From NCBI GenBank assembly GCA_963682025.1, contig OY821517.1, positions 100,760,107 to 100,824,106 of the forward strand: a DNA stretch of 64,000 bases, written 5' to 3'. The DNA is from Cordilura impudica (lineage: Eukaryota > Arthropoda > Insecta > Diptera > Scathophagidae). The position numbers and the translations under genes are program-made. This document shows, piece after piece, positions 53,884-64,000 of this stretch (positions are counted from its first letter, which is position 1; every line of letters starts with the position of its first letter). Under the pieces are notes generated by a model. It was not told the DNA's origin. It worked only from the letters and a program-made list of their open reading frames with translations, and made no database searches.

Positions 53884-54657
53884 CAAGTAAGAAAATTATA
53901 GTCGGTCTAGACCGACTATACGATACCCTATACCATGCGTTTAGAAACCCTATCTCTTAGGCCCAACTAACTGCACATAGAAAATAAGCAAAAACCAAAT
54001 TTGAGTGGGATTTTTATTAATTTTTTTGGCTGCAGATATGAAAAAGTTCATATCGGATGCTATATCTATATAGGGACTAGGTCCAAAAATGGACCGATCT
54101 TGATCATGTTTGGTAATGTCTCTTGTATTTTGCAAAAATATATACAAACAAAATTTGAGAAGAATCAGTGCAATATTTTTGTTTTTTAATAGATTTAAGT
54201 GAAGATCGGGAAGCAGCTCTATATGGGGTCAAAGGGATCATTTTTGGACTACTCATTAATGGATGTAATGAACGCATACAAACCGAATTTGAGTAAGATC
54301 TATATGACAATTTGGATCTTATGGCAATTTATGTCGATTTCATATGGGTAATTTGTATGGGGCTAGGTCTGAACATGGACCGATTCTCACCAATTTCAAT
54401 AGCTTTCATCCCATGGCCGATAAAAGCTTATATACCAAATTTCATCAAAATATATTCATATTTGCGACCTGCAGTTTGATTACAAGGTTTACATGGACAC
54501 ACAGACGGACGGACGGACGGACATTATTAAATCAACTCAGAAAGTGATTCTGATGCGATCGGTACAATTAAAGATGGGTCTAGGTCAAATATTTTTGGTT
54601 GTTACAAACAGCAGCACAAAGTCATTGTACCCAAACCACATAGTGGTATAGGGTATA
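53884..54657 (-). mobile_element. DINE-1-like HINE, copy 17, full length, nested in a coding sequence
   Basis: CAAGTAAGAAAATTATAGTC plus perfect palindrome at the left, GGTATAGGGTATA at the right. Very close to copies 1 and 2 (same short interior), so a relatively recent insertion. Confidence 0.85.
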
Positions 54658-54939
54658 ATTACGATATAATACAGCGATCATAAATGGAAGATCTGTGGTG
54701 ACCTTAAGGTGTGTGATTTAAATTTCTTTGTATATATAGTATAGACCATCGTAAATACCTGTAAATTAATCCGTTTCATGTCATTAGCTTGTTGACTGGT
54801 ATGCAAGGAGGTTTCACAATATATTGTTGCTTCCTTTTTCTATGGGATAGTCGCGCTTCATGTCATCATTACGTCAGAACATAGTGGCCAAAAAGAACTG
54901 AGCATTCACCAGGAAAACAAAACATTTCAAATAAATCAT

Positions 54940-55510
54940 TAATTGATCCAAGTTGCGGTCTTCTTCCGCCCCTGCACATAAAATTGGGCATTTTTAAGAA
55001 CTTTGTGAAGGCTCTGGACAAAAATGCTGCATCATTTAAATATTTGTTAGCGGTTTCTCTTAAAATTTCATATGCTAAAATCAAAGAGGGCATTTTTGTT
55101 GGCCCTCAGATCAGAAAGCTATTGAATGATGACAATTTTTCACAATGTTTATTGGAGAAAGAATATGCAGCCTGGAAATATTTCAAGAGCATCGCGGACA
55201 GTTTTCTTGGAAAAAATAAGAGTGATAACTACAGACAAATTGTTGCTGAATTATTGAAAAATTATCACGAATAAGGTGGACGAATGTTACTCAAAATGCA
55301 TTTTCTTCATTCGCATTTAGATTTTTTCCCCCCAAAAACTAGGTGCGGTGAGCGACGAACAAGGGGAGCGTGCTCACCAAAATTTAATGAAAATTGAAAG
55401 AAATTATCAAGGATTTTGGGACAAAAGCATGCTGGGAGACTATTGCTGGACTCTGATACGTGATACCGAACCAACAAAATACAAACGACTTTCAAAGAAC
55501 GCCATTCACT
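54940..55510 (+). pseudogene. dispersed arthropod TE-like protein, C-terminal part
   Basis: LPPLHIKLGIFKNFVKALDK, AASFKYLLAVSLKISYAKIK, EGIFVGPQIRKLLNDDNFSQ, SIADSFLGKNKSDNYRQIVA and ELLKNYHE-stop. After the stop come MHFLHSHLDFFPPKN and, frameshifted, GAVSDEQGERAHQNLMKI-like codons and DYCWTLIRDTEPTKYKR. About 280 bp (54658-54940) between the HINE and this part hold no recognisable coding sequence, so a middle segment is lost. The tail ends near 55510. Confidence 0.6.
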
Positions 55511-55589
55511 TTTGAAAATTCATTGATTTTCTAATAAACTAATGATTTTTTATGTAACAAACTAATAAAAAAAATATTTTTCTGCAATT

Positions 55590-56060
55590 ACCCAGCAAAT
55601 TATCCTTCAGTCCTAAACCTTGTTGGCTAGTGTAATCTATCGAATGGATCAAATATTTAAAAACAAAATCTAAAACAAATTCCACAAAAACTCAGCCTTG
55701 GAGAAGATTTTTGGATCCTACAATAAATAAATAAATAAATAAACATACGATGCACAATGTCAACCAATAAAGCTGCTTTAAAATACGAAAAATCAATTGA
55801 AATCTCCACCCCAATCACTCGATCTTAATCGAGAACTTGTGGGATTTACTGGAGTGGATAATCCGTCAACATAAAATAACCTGAAAAGAATAACAGTTCT
55901 TCATTTTGGATGAGTGTAGTAAAATAAGTAATAAGTTTAAGTTTAAGGCAATAAACCTTGACTAAATTATAAAAAAAATTCTACTAAATAGCTTAATAAT
56001 TAATTAGAAGAAAAAATAATTCAGTATGACAGATTTAATTTTAAGTGTACGGATACTTTT
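55590..56060 (+). pseudogene. Tc1-like transposase 3' part with terminal repeat
   Basis: LGEDFWILQ, an AATA microsatellite interruption (55724-55742), then codons resembling SLDLN-ENLWDLLEW, and the family's 3' region ending AAGTGTACGGATACTTTTTC near 56042. Matches the 45.8-46.3 kb copy. Confidence 0.6.
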
Positions 56061-56064
56061 TCGA

Positions 56065-56890
56065 GCAATTTCATTTGGTGAATGTCAAACGATCGTTAAA
56101 TGCGATTCCCAGGATTTCAACTTTTCAAATAATATAGAGAATAATTTCAAGAATCGCTTATATGCCACAACCGCTGTAATCGAAGTTTTTTTTACGAGAA
56201 GGTTGATTTCTCTGATTTTCTCAAAAATTATAACAATATTTTTCCTTATAAAATATACCAAAATATTCAAACCAAAATTTCCCCTGGCAAAGAAAATAAA
56301 AGGCATATTAATTAAGAATTTTTTTCGTTTCGTTGGTTTATTTTAAATTTTCTGAGCTGAAAAATATATTTCCGTAGCACACACTTATTTTATATTTTTT
56401 TACTTTAAGTACTAAAAAATAGAGACATCAAGTATTTTCAAAAGTTAAATAATATTACAAAAATTTAAAAACAAATAAGGAAAAAATAATTGAAGGTAAA
56501 TTAAACCTGAAAAGAATTGTTGCAACAATTTTTTAGATATCACAAGATCAAGAAGGTTCTAAAGGATAAAAATGAAAATATTCTTAGAAGGATGAAAGGA
56601 AAATAAATGATAGAGAGAGATATAAATGTTGAAGATCGCGATCATTTTTATTATCATAACGGAAATGCAAGAGAAAGGCAGTGTTTGTTAAGAGCAACTC
56701 GAAGAGAGTTCGATCGAAAGGAAAAAGAGAGTTAATAGAATGGAATAGTCAACTAAATAATAGGAAGAGTATCATTTTTACAATAGGTTAGGAAAGAAAT
56801 TTAATATTAAATTTACAAAAATAAAAAAAAATATATTATTAAAAAAATTCATAAAACTAAACTCAATCTATTACTCTCTAATTACAAATA
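56065..56890. other. AT-rich region downstream of the cuticular gene
   Basis: A 106-codon frame at 56026-56346 has no family resemblance. On the minus strand TTTTTATTAT (56646) could give an AATAAA-type polyadenylation signal for the cuticular gene. Confidence 0.35.
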
Positions 56891-56894
56891 CAAC

Positions 56895-57967
56895 TTAACG
56901 AACTTTATTAAAGCTGTAGGTAAAGCCATCAGGAGTACGATTCAGAGAGAGTTTACCGGGTGGTGCGAAACGGTGAGGATTGGGAGTAGTATATTGGGGC
57001 TGGTATTGAGGAGCAGGTGCAGGATTGTATTGAGGTTGAGGAGCGGGATTATATTGAGGTTGGGGAGCTGGATTATATTGAGGTTGGTGATTGTATTGAG
57101 GAGCTGGTGCTGGATTGTAGGTTTGCTGTGGTGCCGGCTGAGGACGATATTGTGGTTGGCTGTGGGATTGTTGATTTTGACTGAAATTGGGGTCATTGTA
57201 GCGAGGATCATAAGAGCCATCATCACCATAATCATTGCTTTTATAAGAAGATGCAGGAGCAGCTTGTGGTTGATATTGGGGTTGAGGTGCATATCCAGGT
57301 TGTGGGATAGGCTGTGGTGGAGCTGGTGGTGCAACTGGTAAATGATCACCAGAAGCTTGGAATCTATGAGAATAAAAACAAAATAAATTTGATATTATTA
57401 AATATATTTCATATAAACAAAAATAGTTAGAAATTGTCATTATGGTCACAGCAACTAAATCACTATTAATTTTATGTTATTGTTTTAATTTTAACTTATG
57501 TAATCATGTGATGCTACCATAATTTAATGTGAATTTACCAAATTTTTTTTAAAGGATTTTTAAGAAGTTAATAGCTTTATAAAAATTTACTTAATTTTCC
57601 TTACTTACCCATTTTTGCCGGCTGTATATGAAACAGTTCTTCTTTGACCAGAGGGATCTACATAACTGTAACTGCCATGGCGGGTGCCATCAGCATCGGT
57701 TTCTTCTTTGAAATTGGTTCCGTCTTCTTGGTCGTAAGCAGCACCAAATTTACCATCTCCCGACAGGTAACGTTGTTCACTAATAATGGCTGCTGTTTTG
57801 GGATCTTGATTGTAGCCCTGACTAGCAGCGAGCGCAATGACCGTGGTTAAAACGACCTGTGTTTGTGTTGGTGAAAAGTTGTTTGATATTAATGAATTTT
57901 TCATAAATTTTTTGAAATTTTTTATTACTAATATAATGCACGAAATTTTTTTTGATGAACTTTTCAT
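56895..57967 (-). CDS. RR-1 cuticular protein (CPR family), three exons
   Basis: Exons on the minus strand: 57967-57929 (13 codons, MKSSSKKISCIIL), 57856-57609 and 57363-56895; predicted length 251 residues. Exon 2 completes the signal peptide (VVLTTVIALAASQG) and carries the Rebers-Riddiford chitin-binding domain at about residues 47-105: DGTNFKEETDADGTRHGSYS, YVDPSGQRRTVSYTAGKNG, and across the junction FQASGDHLP. Exon 3 is Pro/Gln/Tyr-rich with PQYNPAPQ-type repeats and ends in LNRTPDGFTYSFNK. It binds chitin in the extracellular cuticle. Exon 2-3 splice sites are excellent (GTAAGT; TCTCATAG; split Gly codon). Exon 1 is less certain: donor GTAATA is weak, and the 72-bp intron is open in frame. 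Confidence 0.8.
56990..57130 (-). repeat. in-frame coding repeat of the cuticular protein
   Basis: At least three units of 24 bp encode NPAPQPQY-type octapeptides with variants (NPAPAPQY, NHQPQY). Resilin-like low-complexity repeats of this kind often vary in number between alleles. The long open frame on the opposite strand (56973-57341) is a shadow of this repeat. Confidence 0.75.
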
Positions 57968-58489
57968 GCTCATATCTAATATTTCATTATTCAACTTCCA
58001 TTAAATATATTTACAGTGGCTCAAAGACATAATGAAATAAGTTAGAGTATGAATTTCGGTTGTGACGAAAATTTCATACCCTCCATCCGTGTACTGAACA
58101 CAATATTTTAACCAAGGTTTTCAACACTAACAGACAAAAAGAGCTGGATTTCAAATTATAATGACTAGATTTTTTACAATGATGTTTAAAATTAATGAGA
58201 AAACTAACATTTAATTTTAAATCAATATTAAGTGCAATCAGCATAAATGTAAATACATCCAATTAAATTTTTGTTTGGTTGTTTATTAGCGATGCATATA
58301 CATTTTTTGCATGTTGTTGTTCACATATGCAAAAAAAATCAACAAAATCAACAAGCATACGAAAATGTGTATGCACCGCTTATACATATCTAAATCCACA
58401 TGTTCTGTTACGTATAAAAATTTTTATTGTTAGCAATTTTATCGATCTATCTTTACATTTTTATATGTCTTTCCACACTTATTTGGTCT

Positions 58490-58672
58490 ACAGAATCAAC
58501 AGACATACAGACAGCCAGATAGACGGACATAGCCAGATCGACGTTTCCTTTTATAAGGATGAAGAATATGTAGTTTATGGTGTCTCCGGAATTTATTTCG
58601 ATGATTTACAAATGGATTGCGAAATTGCTATATACCCTCTGCACAGTGATGTGGAGGGTGTAACAAACTATG
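58490..58672 (-). mobile_element. relic of a different DINE-1/mini-me-like element
   Basis: GACAGCCAGATAGACGGACA and AGCCAGATCGACG, then ATACCCTCTGCACAGTGATG with GAGGGTGTAAC. The arrangement resembles Drosophila-type DINE-1 starts, but the sequence is unlike the main HINE family here. Confidence 0.4.
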
Positions 58673-59480
58673 GAATTGTAGATCGTGCAAGAAATTTTAA
58701 AATTTTGGAAAATAAGCCAAATCTCAGCAAAAATAAAATATTTTCCAGATCTGAGGACCAGTGGTAAGTACGATAAATTAAGTTTAATCCAAATTTGAGT
58801 ACTCTAAAATTTGGTGCAGAAAGCCAAAAATATCCTTTGAAAGATGTTAGCCTGAAAACAGTGCATATAATTCTACGTAACCATAGGTTTAATGATCGAG
58901 TTGCAGGAAAGAAGACTTTCAGAAAACAAATACAAAAAAAAAAAAACGTATGGCTTTTGCAACACAATATCGCTTTATGAACTTCTCATTTTGGAATCAC
59001 GTTTTAGTCATAGACGAAAGTAAATATAATGTTTATTAATTGGATGGTCGCTCGTATGTCTGGAGGAAAGCGAAAACACAACTTTTGTCCCACAGTGAAA
59101 CATGGCATGGGCTCAGTTATGGTGTATAAGCTAAATGTCCTTGTATATAATTGAAGGTATTATGGACCAACGAGTGTAGTTAAATATTTAAATGTTAAGG
59201 TCACTGTTAAAAAATCGGGTATTGAAAACAGGTATTACTTCATTCAAGATAATGAGCCAAAGCAAAATGCTTCCAGTCTACGGACCTAAACATTATCGAG
59301 CATGTATGGAGTTATATTGAGGAAAGAGTCACACCAATTCGAATGATATTATATTATATTAATTTTTATGAGGAGCCGTGAGTGTTCTTAGACTTGTGTC
59401 AACAGCCTACGTGAATTAGAACTCTAGTTATAGAGGTTTGAGTGAAGGAAAATATTCAAAAAATCTTGAAAAAATTTAAT
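58665..59480 (+). pseudogene. Tc1-like transposase relic, most of the length present
   Basis: RARNFKILENKPNLSKNKIF, NPNLSTLKFGAESQKYPLKD, VSLKTVHIILRNHRFNDRVA and GKKTFRKQI (two helix-turn-helices), NFSFWNHVLVIDESKYNVY (first Asp), GRSYVWRKAKTQLL, a decayed middle, GIENRYYFIQDNEPKQNA (second Asp) and STDLNIIEHVWSYIEERV (Glu). A short deletion removes residues between the second Asp block and the Glu block. At least five frameshifts or stops. Confidence 0.7.
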
Positions 59481-59614
59481 GTAAAATTGATTATATGATT
59501 CTCAATAACCAGCTTCAAATAATATATAAGAAATAGTAAAGTTGTCTCGCTGCAACGTCAGTCCATCATTAAAATTATACTCGGCTTTAACGTAACGTGG
59601 CGCCGCTGTAATAT

Positions 59615-60390
59615 TTATACCCTATACCACTATGCGGTTTGGCTATAATGACTTTGTGCCGATGTTTGTAACTATCAAAAATATTTGACCTAATCCCATC
59701 TTTTGTTATACCGATCGACTCAGAATATCTTTCCGAGTCGATTTAGCGATGCCCGTCCGTCCGTCCGTCTGTGTGTCCATGTAAACCTTGTAATCAAACT
59801 ACATGTCGCAAATGAGAACATATTTTGATGAAATTTGGTATGTAAGCTTCTATCAGCCATAGCATGAACACTGTTGAAATTGGTGAAAATCGAAGCATGT
59901 TCAGACGTAGTCCCCATACACATGAAATCGACTTAAATTGCCATAAGATCCAAATTATTATATAGATCTCGTTCAAATTGGTTTCGTGTGTGTTTATTAC
60001 ACCCATTAATCAGTAGTCGAAAAATAAAGCATATGGAAAAATTCTTAGTCATAGCCCCCATATAAAGCTGCTTTCCGATCTTCACTTAAATTTATCAAAA
60101 ACGAAAATATTTTTCTCAAATTTGGTTTATATATATTTCTGCAAAAAATAAGTGGCCTTACCAAATATGGTCAGGATCGGTATATTTTTCGATTTAGTCA
60201 CCACATAGATATTGCATCCGATATGAACTTTTTCATATTCAAAGGAAAAAAAATTAATGACAATGCCACTCAAATTTGGTTTATGATTATTTTCGATATC
60301 CAATTAGTTGGGCCTAAGAGATAGGGTCTCTAAATGCATGGTACAGGGTATCGTATAGTCGGTAAAGACTGACTATAATTTTCTTACTTG
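59615..60390 (+). mobile_element. DINE-1-like HINE, copy 18
   Basis: 5' end intact. 3' palindrome damaged (GTCGGTAAAGACTGAC) but TTACTTG kept. Part of duplication copy A. Confidence 0.8.
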
Positions 60391-60710
60391 TTTTTTTTTA
60401 ATAAAAATTTTTGAAATATTTGAAATATAATATAGAATTTTTTTCGGTTGAATGAAGCATTGAGAATAGTTGAAATTAGAAGTATAAATGCATAGATATT
60501 CAAAAATTCAAAAAATATGGAGATTATTATGAAGTAAAAGCTGTATGGTAAGAAAACTGATTCTTAACCGCACTGCTCGTAGGCCTGAATTTTGATGAGT
60601 GTATTAAGGCGCTGACCAAAACGTGCAAGTGCGAGTGTATGTGAGATAGAAAAATTTCATATAGAAACAATCTATTCAATTATTAAATAACAATTATCAC
60701 TTGTTCAATA

Positions 60711-60750
60711 AAATCACTTACGAAGGCTGAAATGCCAGAACCTAATCTGA
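60711..60750 (+). ncRNA. degenerate hammerhead relative
   Basis: AATCACTTACGAAGGCTGAA corresponds position by position to the 40363 motif, but the core CTGATGA reads CTTACGA and GAAAC reads GAACC. Not expected to be active. Confidence 0.4.
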
Positions 60751-61094
60751 TAAAAGGTACAGTGCAGTTATGAATTTTAGAAATATATCGCACCTGTACC
60801 TCTAAAGTTAATCAACTCAAAATTTACAAATTTTCAGTAGAGGCAAAAAACGGTTTTTTTAATATTTACTATAAACAGTTGTTTCATTGTAAAGAATTGC
60901 GAATAATAAGTATACAACAGTAGTTGTTTTTGCGATTTTTTCACTGATCATTAAAAATAACTAGTTTTTTGTGTGCAACTCAAAATATGTCTTTTTAGTG
61001 GATTCTAAAGAAGCTACTCTTATAACACAAATAGGGTTACAACTGTGTTTTTGCGAAAGACTAGAAAAATCGATGTAAGATTTTTACAGTGCAC

Positions 61095-61415
61095 AGATAT
61101 GACCAAAAAGTGCAAGTACGAGTGTATGTGAAGGTTCACGGTTCAAGCCTCACGTCCGCCCTAAGTAGAAAAATTACATATAGAAACAATCTATTGAATT
61201 ATAACATAACAATTATCACAATGTTCAATAAATCGCTGATGAAGGCTGAAATGCCAGAAACCGTTCCGATTAAGAATACAGTGTAGTTATGAATTTTTGA
61301 AATATATGCTTTCTTCTTCTTATTTACCATGCACCATTGAAACAAAATTAGAATTTGCATATTAATTGCAGTATTAATTGCAATATGTCTGAAAAATGAT
61401 GTCAAATCTAACAAA
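61095..61415 (+). mobile_element. truncated copy of the ribozyme-bearing Helitron segment
   Basis: Begins in the tRNA-like part (GTGCAAGTACGAGTGTATGT, GGTTCACGGTTCAAGCC, CGTCCGCCC). It runs through the ribozyme and continues past the arm boundary into TGCATATTAATTGCAGT and AATATGTCTGAAAAATGATG, which at 40.5 kb belongs to the Helitron body. One copy therefore spans both parts. Upstream and downstream ends are lost. Confidence 0.6.
61231..61271 (+). ncRNA. hammerhead ribozyme motif, third copy, stem III altered
   Basis: Identical to the 40363 motif except that ACCGGTC reads ACCGTTC, which breaks one stem III pair. Core CTGATGA, GAAA and stem I AATCG/CGATT are intact. Confidence 0.5.
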
Positions 61416-61449
61416 TTTTGTTTTTGTTTTTTTTTTTAAATTGAATATG

Positions 61450-61818
61450 AGGAAGCATATTTATATGGGTATTATAACCAGAAATCGTCCTGCAGGGTTT
61501 AATTTTCGAGTTTTAATTATTGGGTGGAATTAACATACATTAACCAAATTTGATCGAGATTCATATGATTTAATTTAATTCTTAGTGTAATGTAAATCGA
61601 GTCGAGAGGTCATTTGTTTGGGGACTAGGTCTGAACATGCATCGACTATCATCGATTTCAATACCGTTCAAACTATGACCAACGAAAGCTTATATATTCT
61701 TATTTGTGACCTGTAGTTTGATTAGAAGGTTCACATGACAGACGGATGATCGGTCAAATATTTTTGGTCGTTACAAATATCAGCACAAACTCATTATACT
61801 CTGACCATATAGTTGCAT
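61450..61818 (-). mobile_element. DINE-1-like HINE, copy 19, diverged fragment
   Basis: GGACTAGGTCTGAACATGCA, TGACCTGTAGTTTGATTAG and CAGCACAAACTCATTATAC are retained. Both termini are gone. Confidence 0.6.
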
Positions 61819-61819
61819 A

Positions 61820-62242
61820 TATATATGCAACAAAAAACGATGCCTTATTGTTGTCACTTCTTTGCTTCTTAACAGATTTAGCGCTAGTGACTACAATTAT
61901 GGATTTTTCAAAAAATTCTATGCAATCATAAAGACGAATCTTTAAGTTCAATAAGGTGCACTACAAAAGAAGAAGTTAGCAAACAGTCCAAAAACCTCAA
62001 AATAGACTGTGAAGCCCTTACGCAAACATGAACTGAGATTAGTTGAATTAGATGTTGCACTGGTAAACAAGTACGTATATTCCATACATCAAAATCAATT
62101 CCTCAATAACATCTGGTGGTCAGCAAACTCATTTTAATCACCCCCGTTCGGAAACTGTTGAATGGTATTGATTGAGTGTAACGTTCCCGAACTGCTACAT
62201 CACCCTGTCTGAATGACAGTGTATAATATGGTAGGTAACTGG
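61820..62242. other. unassigned sequence
   Basis: No repeat end, ORF or shared motif recognised. Confidence 0.3.
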
Positions 62243-63344
62243 TTGATTATATGATTCTCAATAACGAGCTTCAAATAATATATAAGAAATAGTAAAGTTG
62301 TCTCCCTGCAACGTCAGTCCATCATTAAAATTATACTCCGCTTTAACGTTTCGTGGCGTCGCTGTAATATTTATACCCTATACCACAATGTGGTTTGGAT
62401 ATAATGACTTTGTGCTGATGTTTGAAACTACCAAAAATCAAAAATATTTGATCTAGTCCCATCTTTTGTTATACCGATCGATTCAGAATAATTTTCCGAG
62501 TCGATTTAGCGATGTCCGTCCGTCTGTGTGTCCATGCAAATCTTGTAATCAAACTACAGGTCGCATATGTGAATATATTTTGATGAAGTTTGGTGTGTAA
62601 GCTTCTATCAGCTTTCCGATCTTAACTTAAATATATCTCAAAATGCCACAATTAATAACAATTAATAACAATGCCACTCAAATTTTTTATATCCAATTAG
62701 CTTGGGCTAAGAGATAGAGTCTCTAAACGCATGGTATAGGGTATCGTAGAGTCGGTCTAGACCGACTTTAATTTTCTTATTTGTTTTTTTTATAAAAATT
62801 TTGAAAATTATATTTAATTTTAAGAACTTTATATTTTTTAATATTTAGTTAATGTGAAAACTATCCTCTATTATATAATTATATTCATCGCTACATAAAT
62901 TGGTATTATTGTAGAATTTTTTTCTACCAGGACATTTGATTTAAGCCAATATCTATATTTCGGTTAACACAGCATTAGTTATGCTGGAAGCATTGAGAAT
63001 AGTGGAAATTAGAAGTATAAATGCATAAATATTCAAAAATACAAAAATAATGATTGTTTGTTTGGACAGAGTTGTATCTTCTGAGATTAATATGAAGTAA
63101 AAGCTGTAGGATATAAGAACTGATTCTTAACCGCACTGCTCGTAGGCCTGACTTTAGATGAGTGTATTGAAGCGCTGACAAAAACGTGCAAGTGCGAGTG
63201 TATGTGAGATAGAAAAATTTCATATAGAAACAATCTATTCAATTATAACATAACAATTATCACATGTTCAACTAAATCACTTATGAATGCTGAAATGCCA
63301 GAACCTAGTCTGATGAAAGGTACAGTTATGAATTTTAGAAATAT
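62243..63344. repeat. local duplication, copy B
   Basis: Second copy of the 59487-60787 unit, same orientation. Shorter because HINE copy 20 has lost about 360 bp internally, but it retains a longer part (GATTGTTTGTTTGGACAG) that copy A has lost and the 40.2-kb spacer also carries. Confidence 0.75.
62372..62783 (+). mobile_element. DINE-1-like HINE, copy 20, internally deleted
   Basis: TATACCCTATACCACAATG start and GTCGGTCTAGACCGAC end are present. The interior from GCTTCTATCA to GCTTTCCGATC is fused. Confidence 0.8.
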
Positions 63345-64000
63345 CTTCTCTACCACGCACCATTGCATGTATGCTTAGGTGATAATATTTATTTCCAATT
63401 ATGCCAGTGATTTAAAGCCCTAGATAACATAACAATTTGTTGGTTATACTTCATTTAAAATGTTTGTAAGCAAATATTTGCGCATGCTCTAAAAGAGGAT
63501 AAAACAATTAGCATTAATAAAAATAGTTGTCTCATAAAGATAAATCAAAGATTTCATAGCCTGAAGCACCAAAGAAACTTCAGTTCTAAAACCAAGTTAT
63601 TAAAAATAACAGCAGAATTCTTGACGTCACATTCCGCTTTTCAATATCTTCACCAAATTTCTATTATGATAATCGAATAAGTCGATCGCTGTTCTCTGCA
63701 CAATTACTTTGACCCATTCATCAGTTGGCGTAGCAAGTCAGGAAAAAAGTTTTTATCCATTTTTATTCGTATACCATTTTCTGATGTCTTCTTATCCCAA
63801 TTTTAGTCTTTTTGGGAATGAATAAGAAGATAAAATTCAAGTGTTTTACTTTTTTCACAATAACAATTATGTTCGAAGTAACAAAGTTTTTCTTTTAATT
63901 GTTCATAAAAACTGTTTAATGTTCCTTTTATTTTCTAGCATATTTTGCAGAAGCGCACTCATTTATTAATAATTTTATAAAATAAAGACAAATCAGTATC
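63345..64000. other. unassigned sequence to the window end
   Basis: AT-rich, no ORF of note and no repeat shared with the rest of the window. Possibly host intergenic sequence. Confidence 0.35.

Larger units (their letters stand above)
59487..60787. repeat. local duplication, copy A
   Basis: Shares with 62243-63344, in order: a 128-bp lead (GATTATATGATTCTCAATAA ... GTGGCGCCGCTGTAATATT), HINE copy 18 at the same site, GAAGCATTGAGAATAG, ACCGCACTGCTCGTAGGCCT, GTGCAAGTGCGAGTGTATGT and the degenerate ribozyme relative. The shared insertion point shows that duplication followed HINE insertion. Confidence 0.75.

Noticed and set aside
56026..56346. 106-codon frame rich in Phe/Ile/Lys
   Set aside because: Composition is what AT-rich noncoding DNA gives by chance; it begins in a Tc1 terminal region and has no family resemblance.
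56973..57341. 122-codon open frame on the plus strand
   Set aside because: It is the mirror of the Pro/Gln/Tyr-repeat exon of the cuticular protein; the repeats keep the opposite strand open.
63280..63320. CTGATGA at 63310 as a fresh hammerhead core
   Set aside because: It arises by drift downstream of the decayed motif; no GAAA, stem I or stem II partner lies at the required distance.

Overview
The window looks like AT-rich nuclear DNA of a higher fly (Diptera, probably calyptrate; species cannot be fixed). The reasons are small phase-0 introns, an arthropod cuticular-protein gene, and a very dense dipteran repeat load: DINE-1/INE-1-type elements with GTCC microsatellites, Tc1, mariner, Transib, Helitron and non-LTR elements. 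No rRNA, tRNA gene, CRISPR array, operon or bacterial feature is visible.

Two host genes can be supported. On the plus strand, a secreted 360-residue protein of unknown function is read from three exons. A TATA-like/initiator pair near 2.2 kb precedes a six-codon first coding exon (2464-2481, followed by GTAAGT). The rest of the protein lies at 22705-23836 after a 20.2-kb intron. On the minus strand (57967-56895) is an RR-1 cuticular protein with a short signal-peptide exon, a chitin-binding exon and a Pro/Gln/Tyr-rich repeat exon. A third, weak candidate is an 81-codon ORF at 47912. Almost everything else is mobile DNA.

Layout. 0-0.7 kb: two mariner relics. 2.5-22.7 kb (intron 1): several DINE-1-like elements, a Transib relic with its D-D-E signature (7.1-9.0 kb), a Helitron end, Tc1 and mariner relics, a LINE piece, a Helitron helicase gene split by a 2,731-bp element with an exact TTA duplication (16.3-19.9 kb), and a LINE carrying a 400-bp MITE. 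24.9-28.4 kb: a nearly full-length LINE with ORF1, endonuclease and RT, next to mariner and Tc1 relics. 30.3-36.8 kb: more DINE-1-like copies, including a 111-bp minimal one, and an element with GGATCCGCCATTTTGG subterminal repeats. 37-45.8 kb: LINE relics, a Helitron carrying inverted arms with hammerhead-ribozyme motifs, an inverted Tc1 pair, and Helitron helicase and end fragments with odd tandem repeats. 48-55.5 kb: Tc1, LINE, Transib and mariner pieces, a MITE, and a dispersed arthropod TE-like ORF split by a DINE-1-like insertion. 58-63.4 kb: Tc1 relic and a local duplication of a DINE-1-like plus ribozyme-relative unit.

The strongest unusual signal is the pair of identical 41-nt minimal hammerhead motifs (39943-39983 minus, 40363-40403 plus) in 185-bp inverted arms inside a Helitron-ended unit, with a third, slightly altered copy at 61231-61271.
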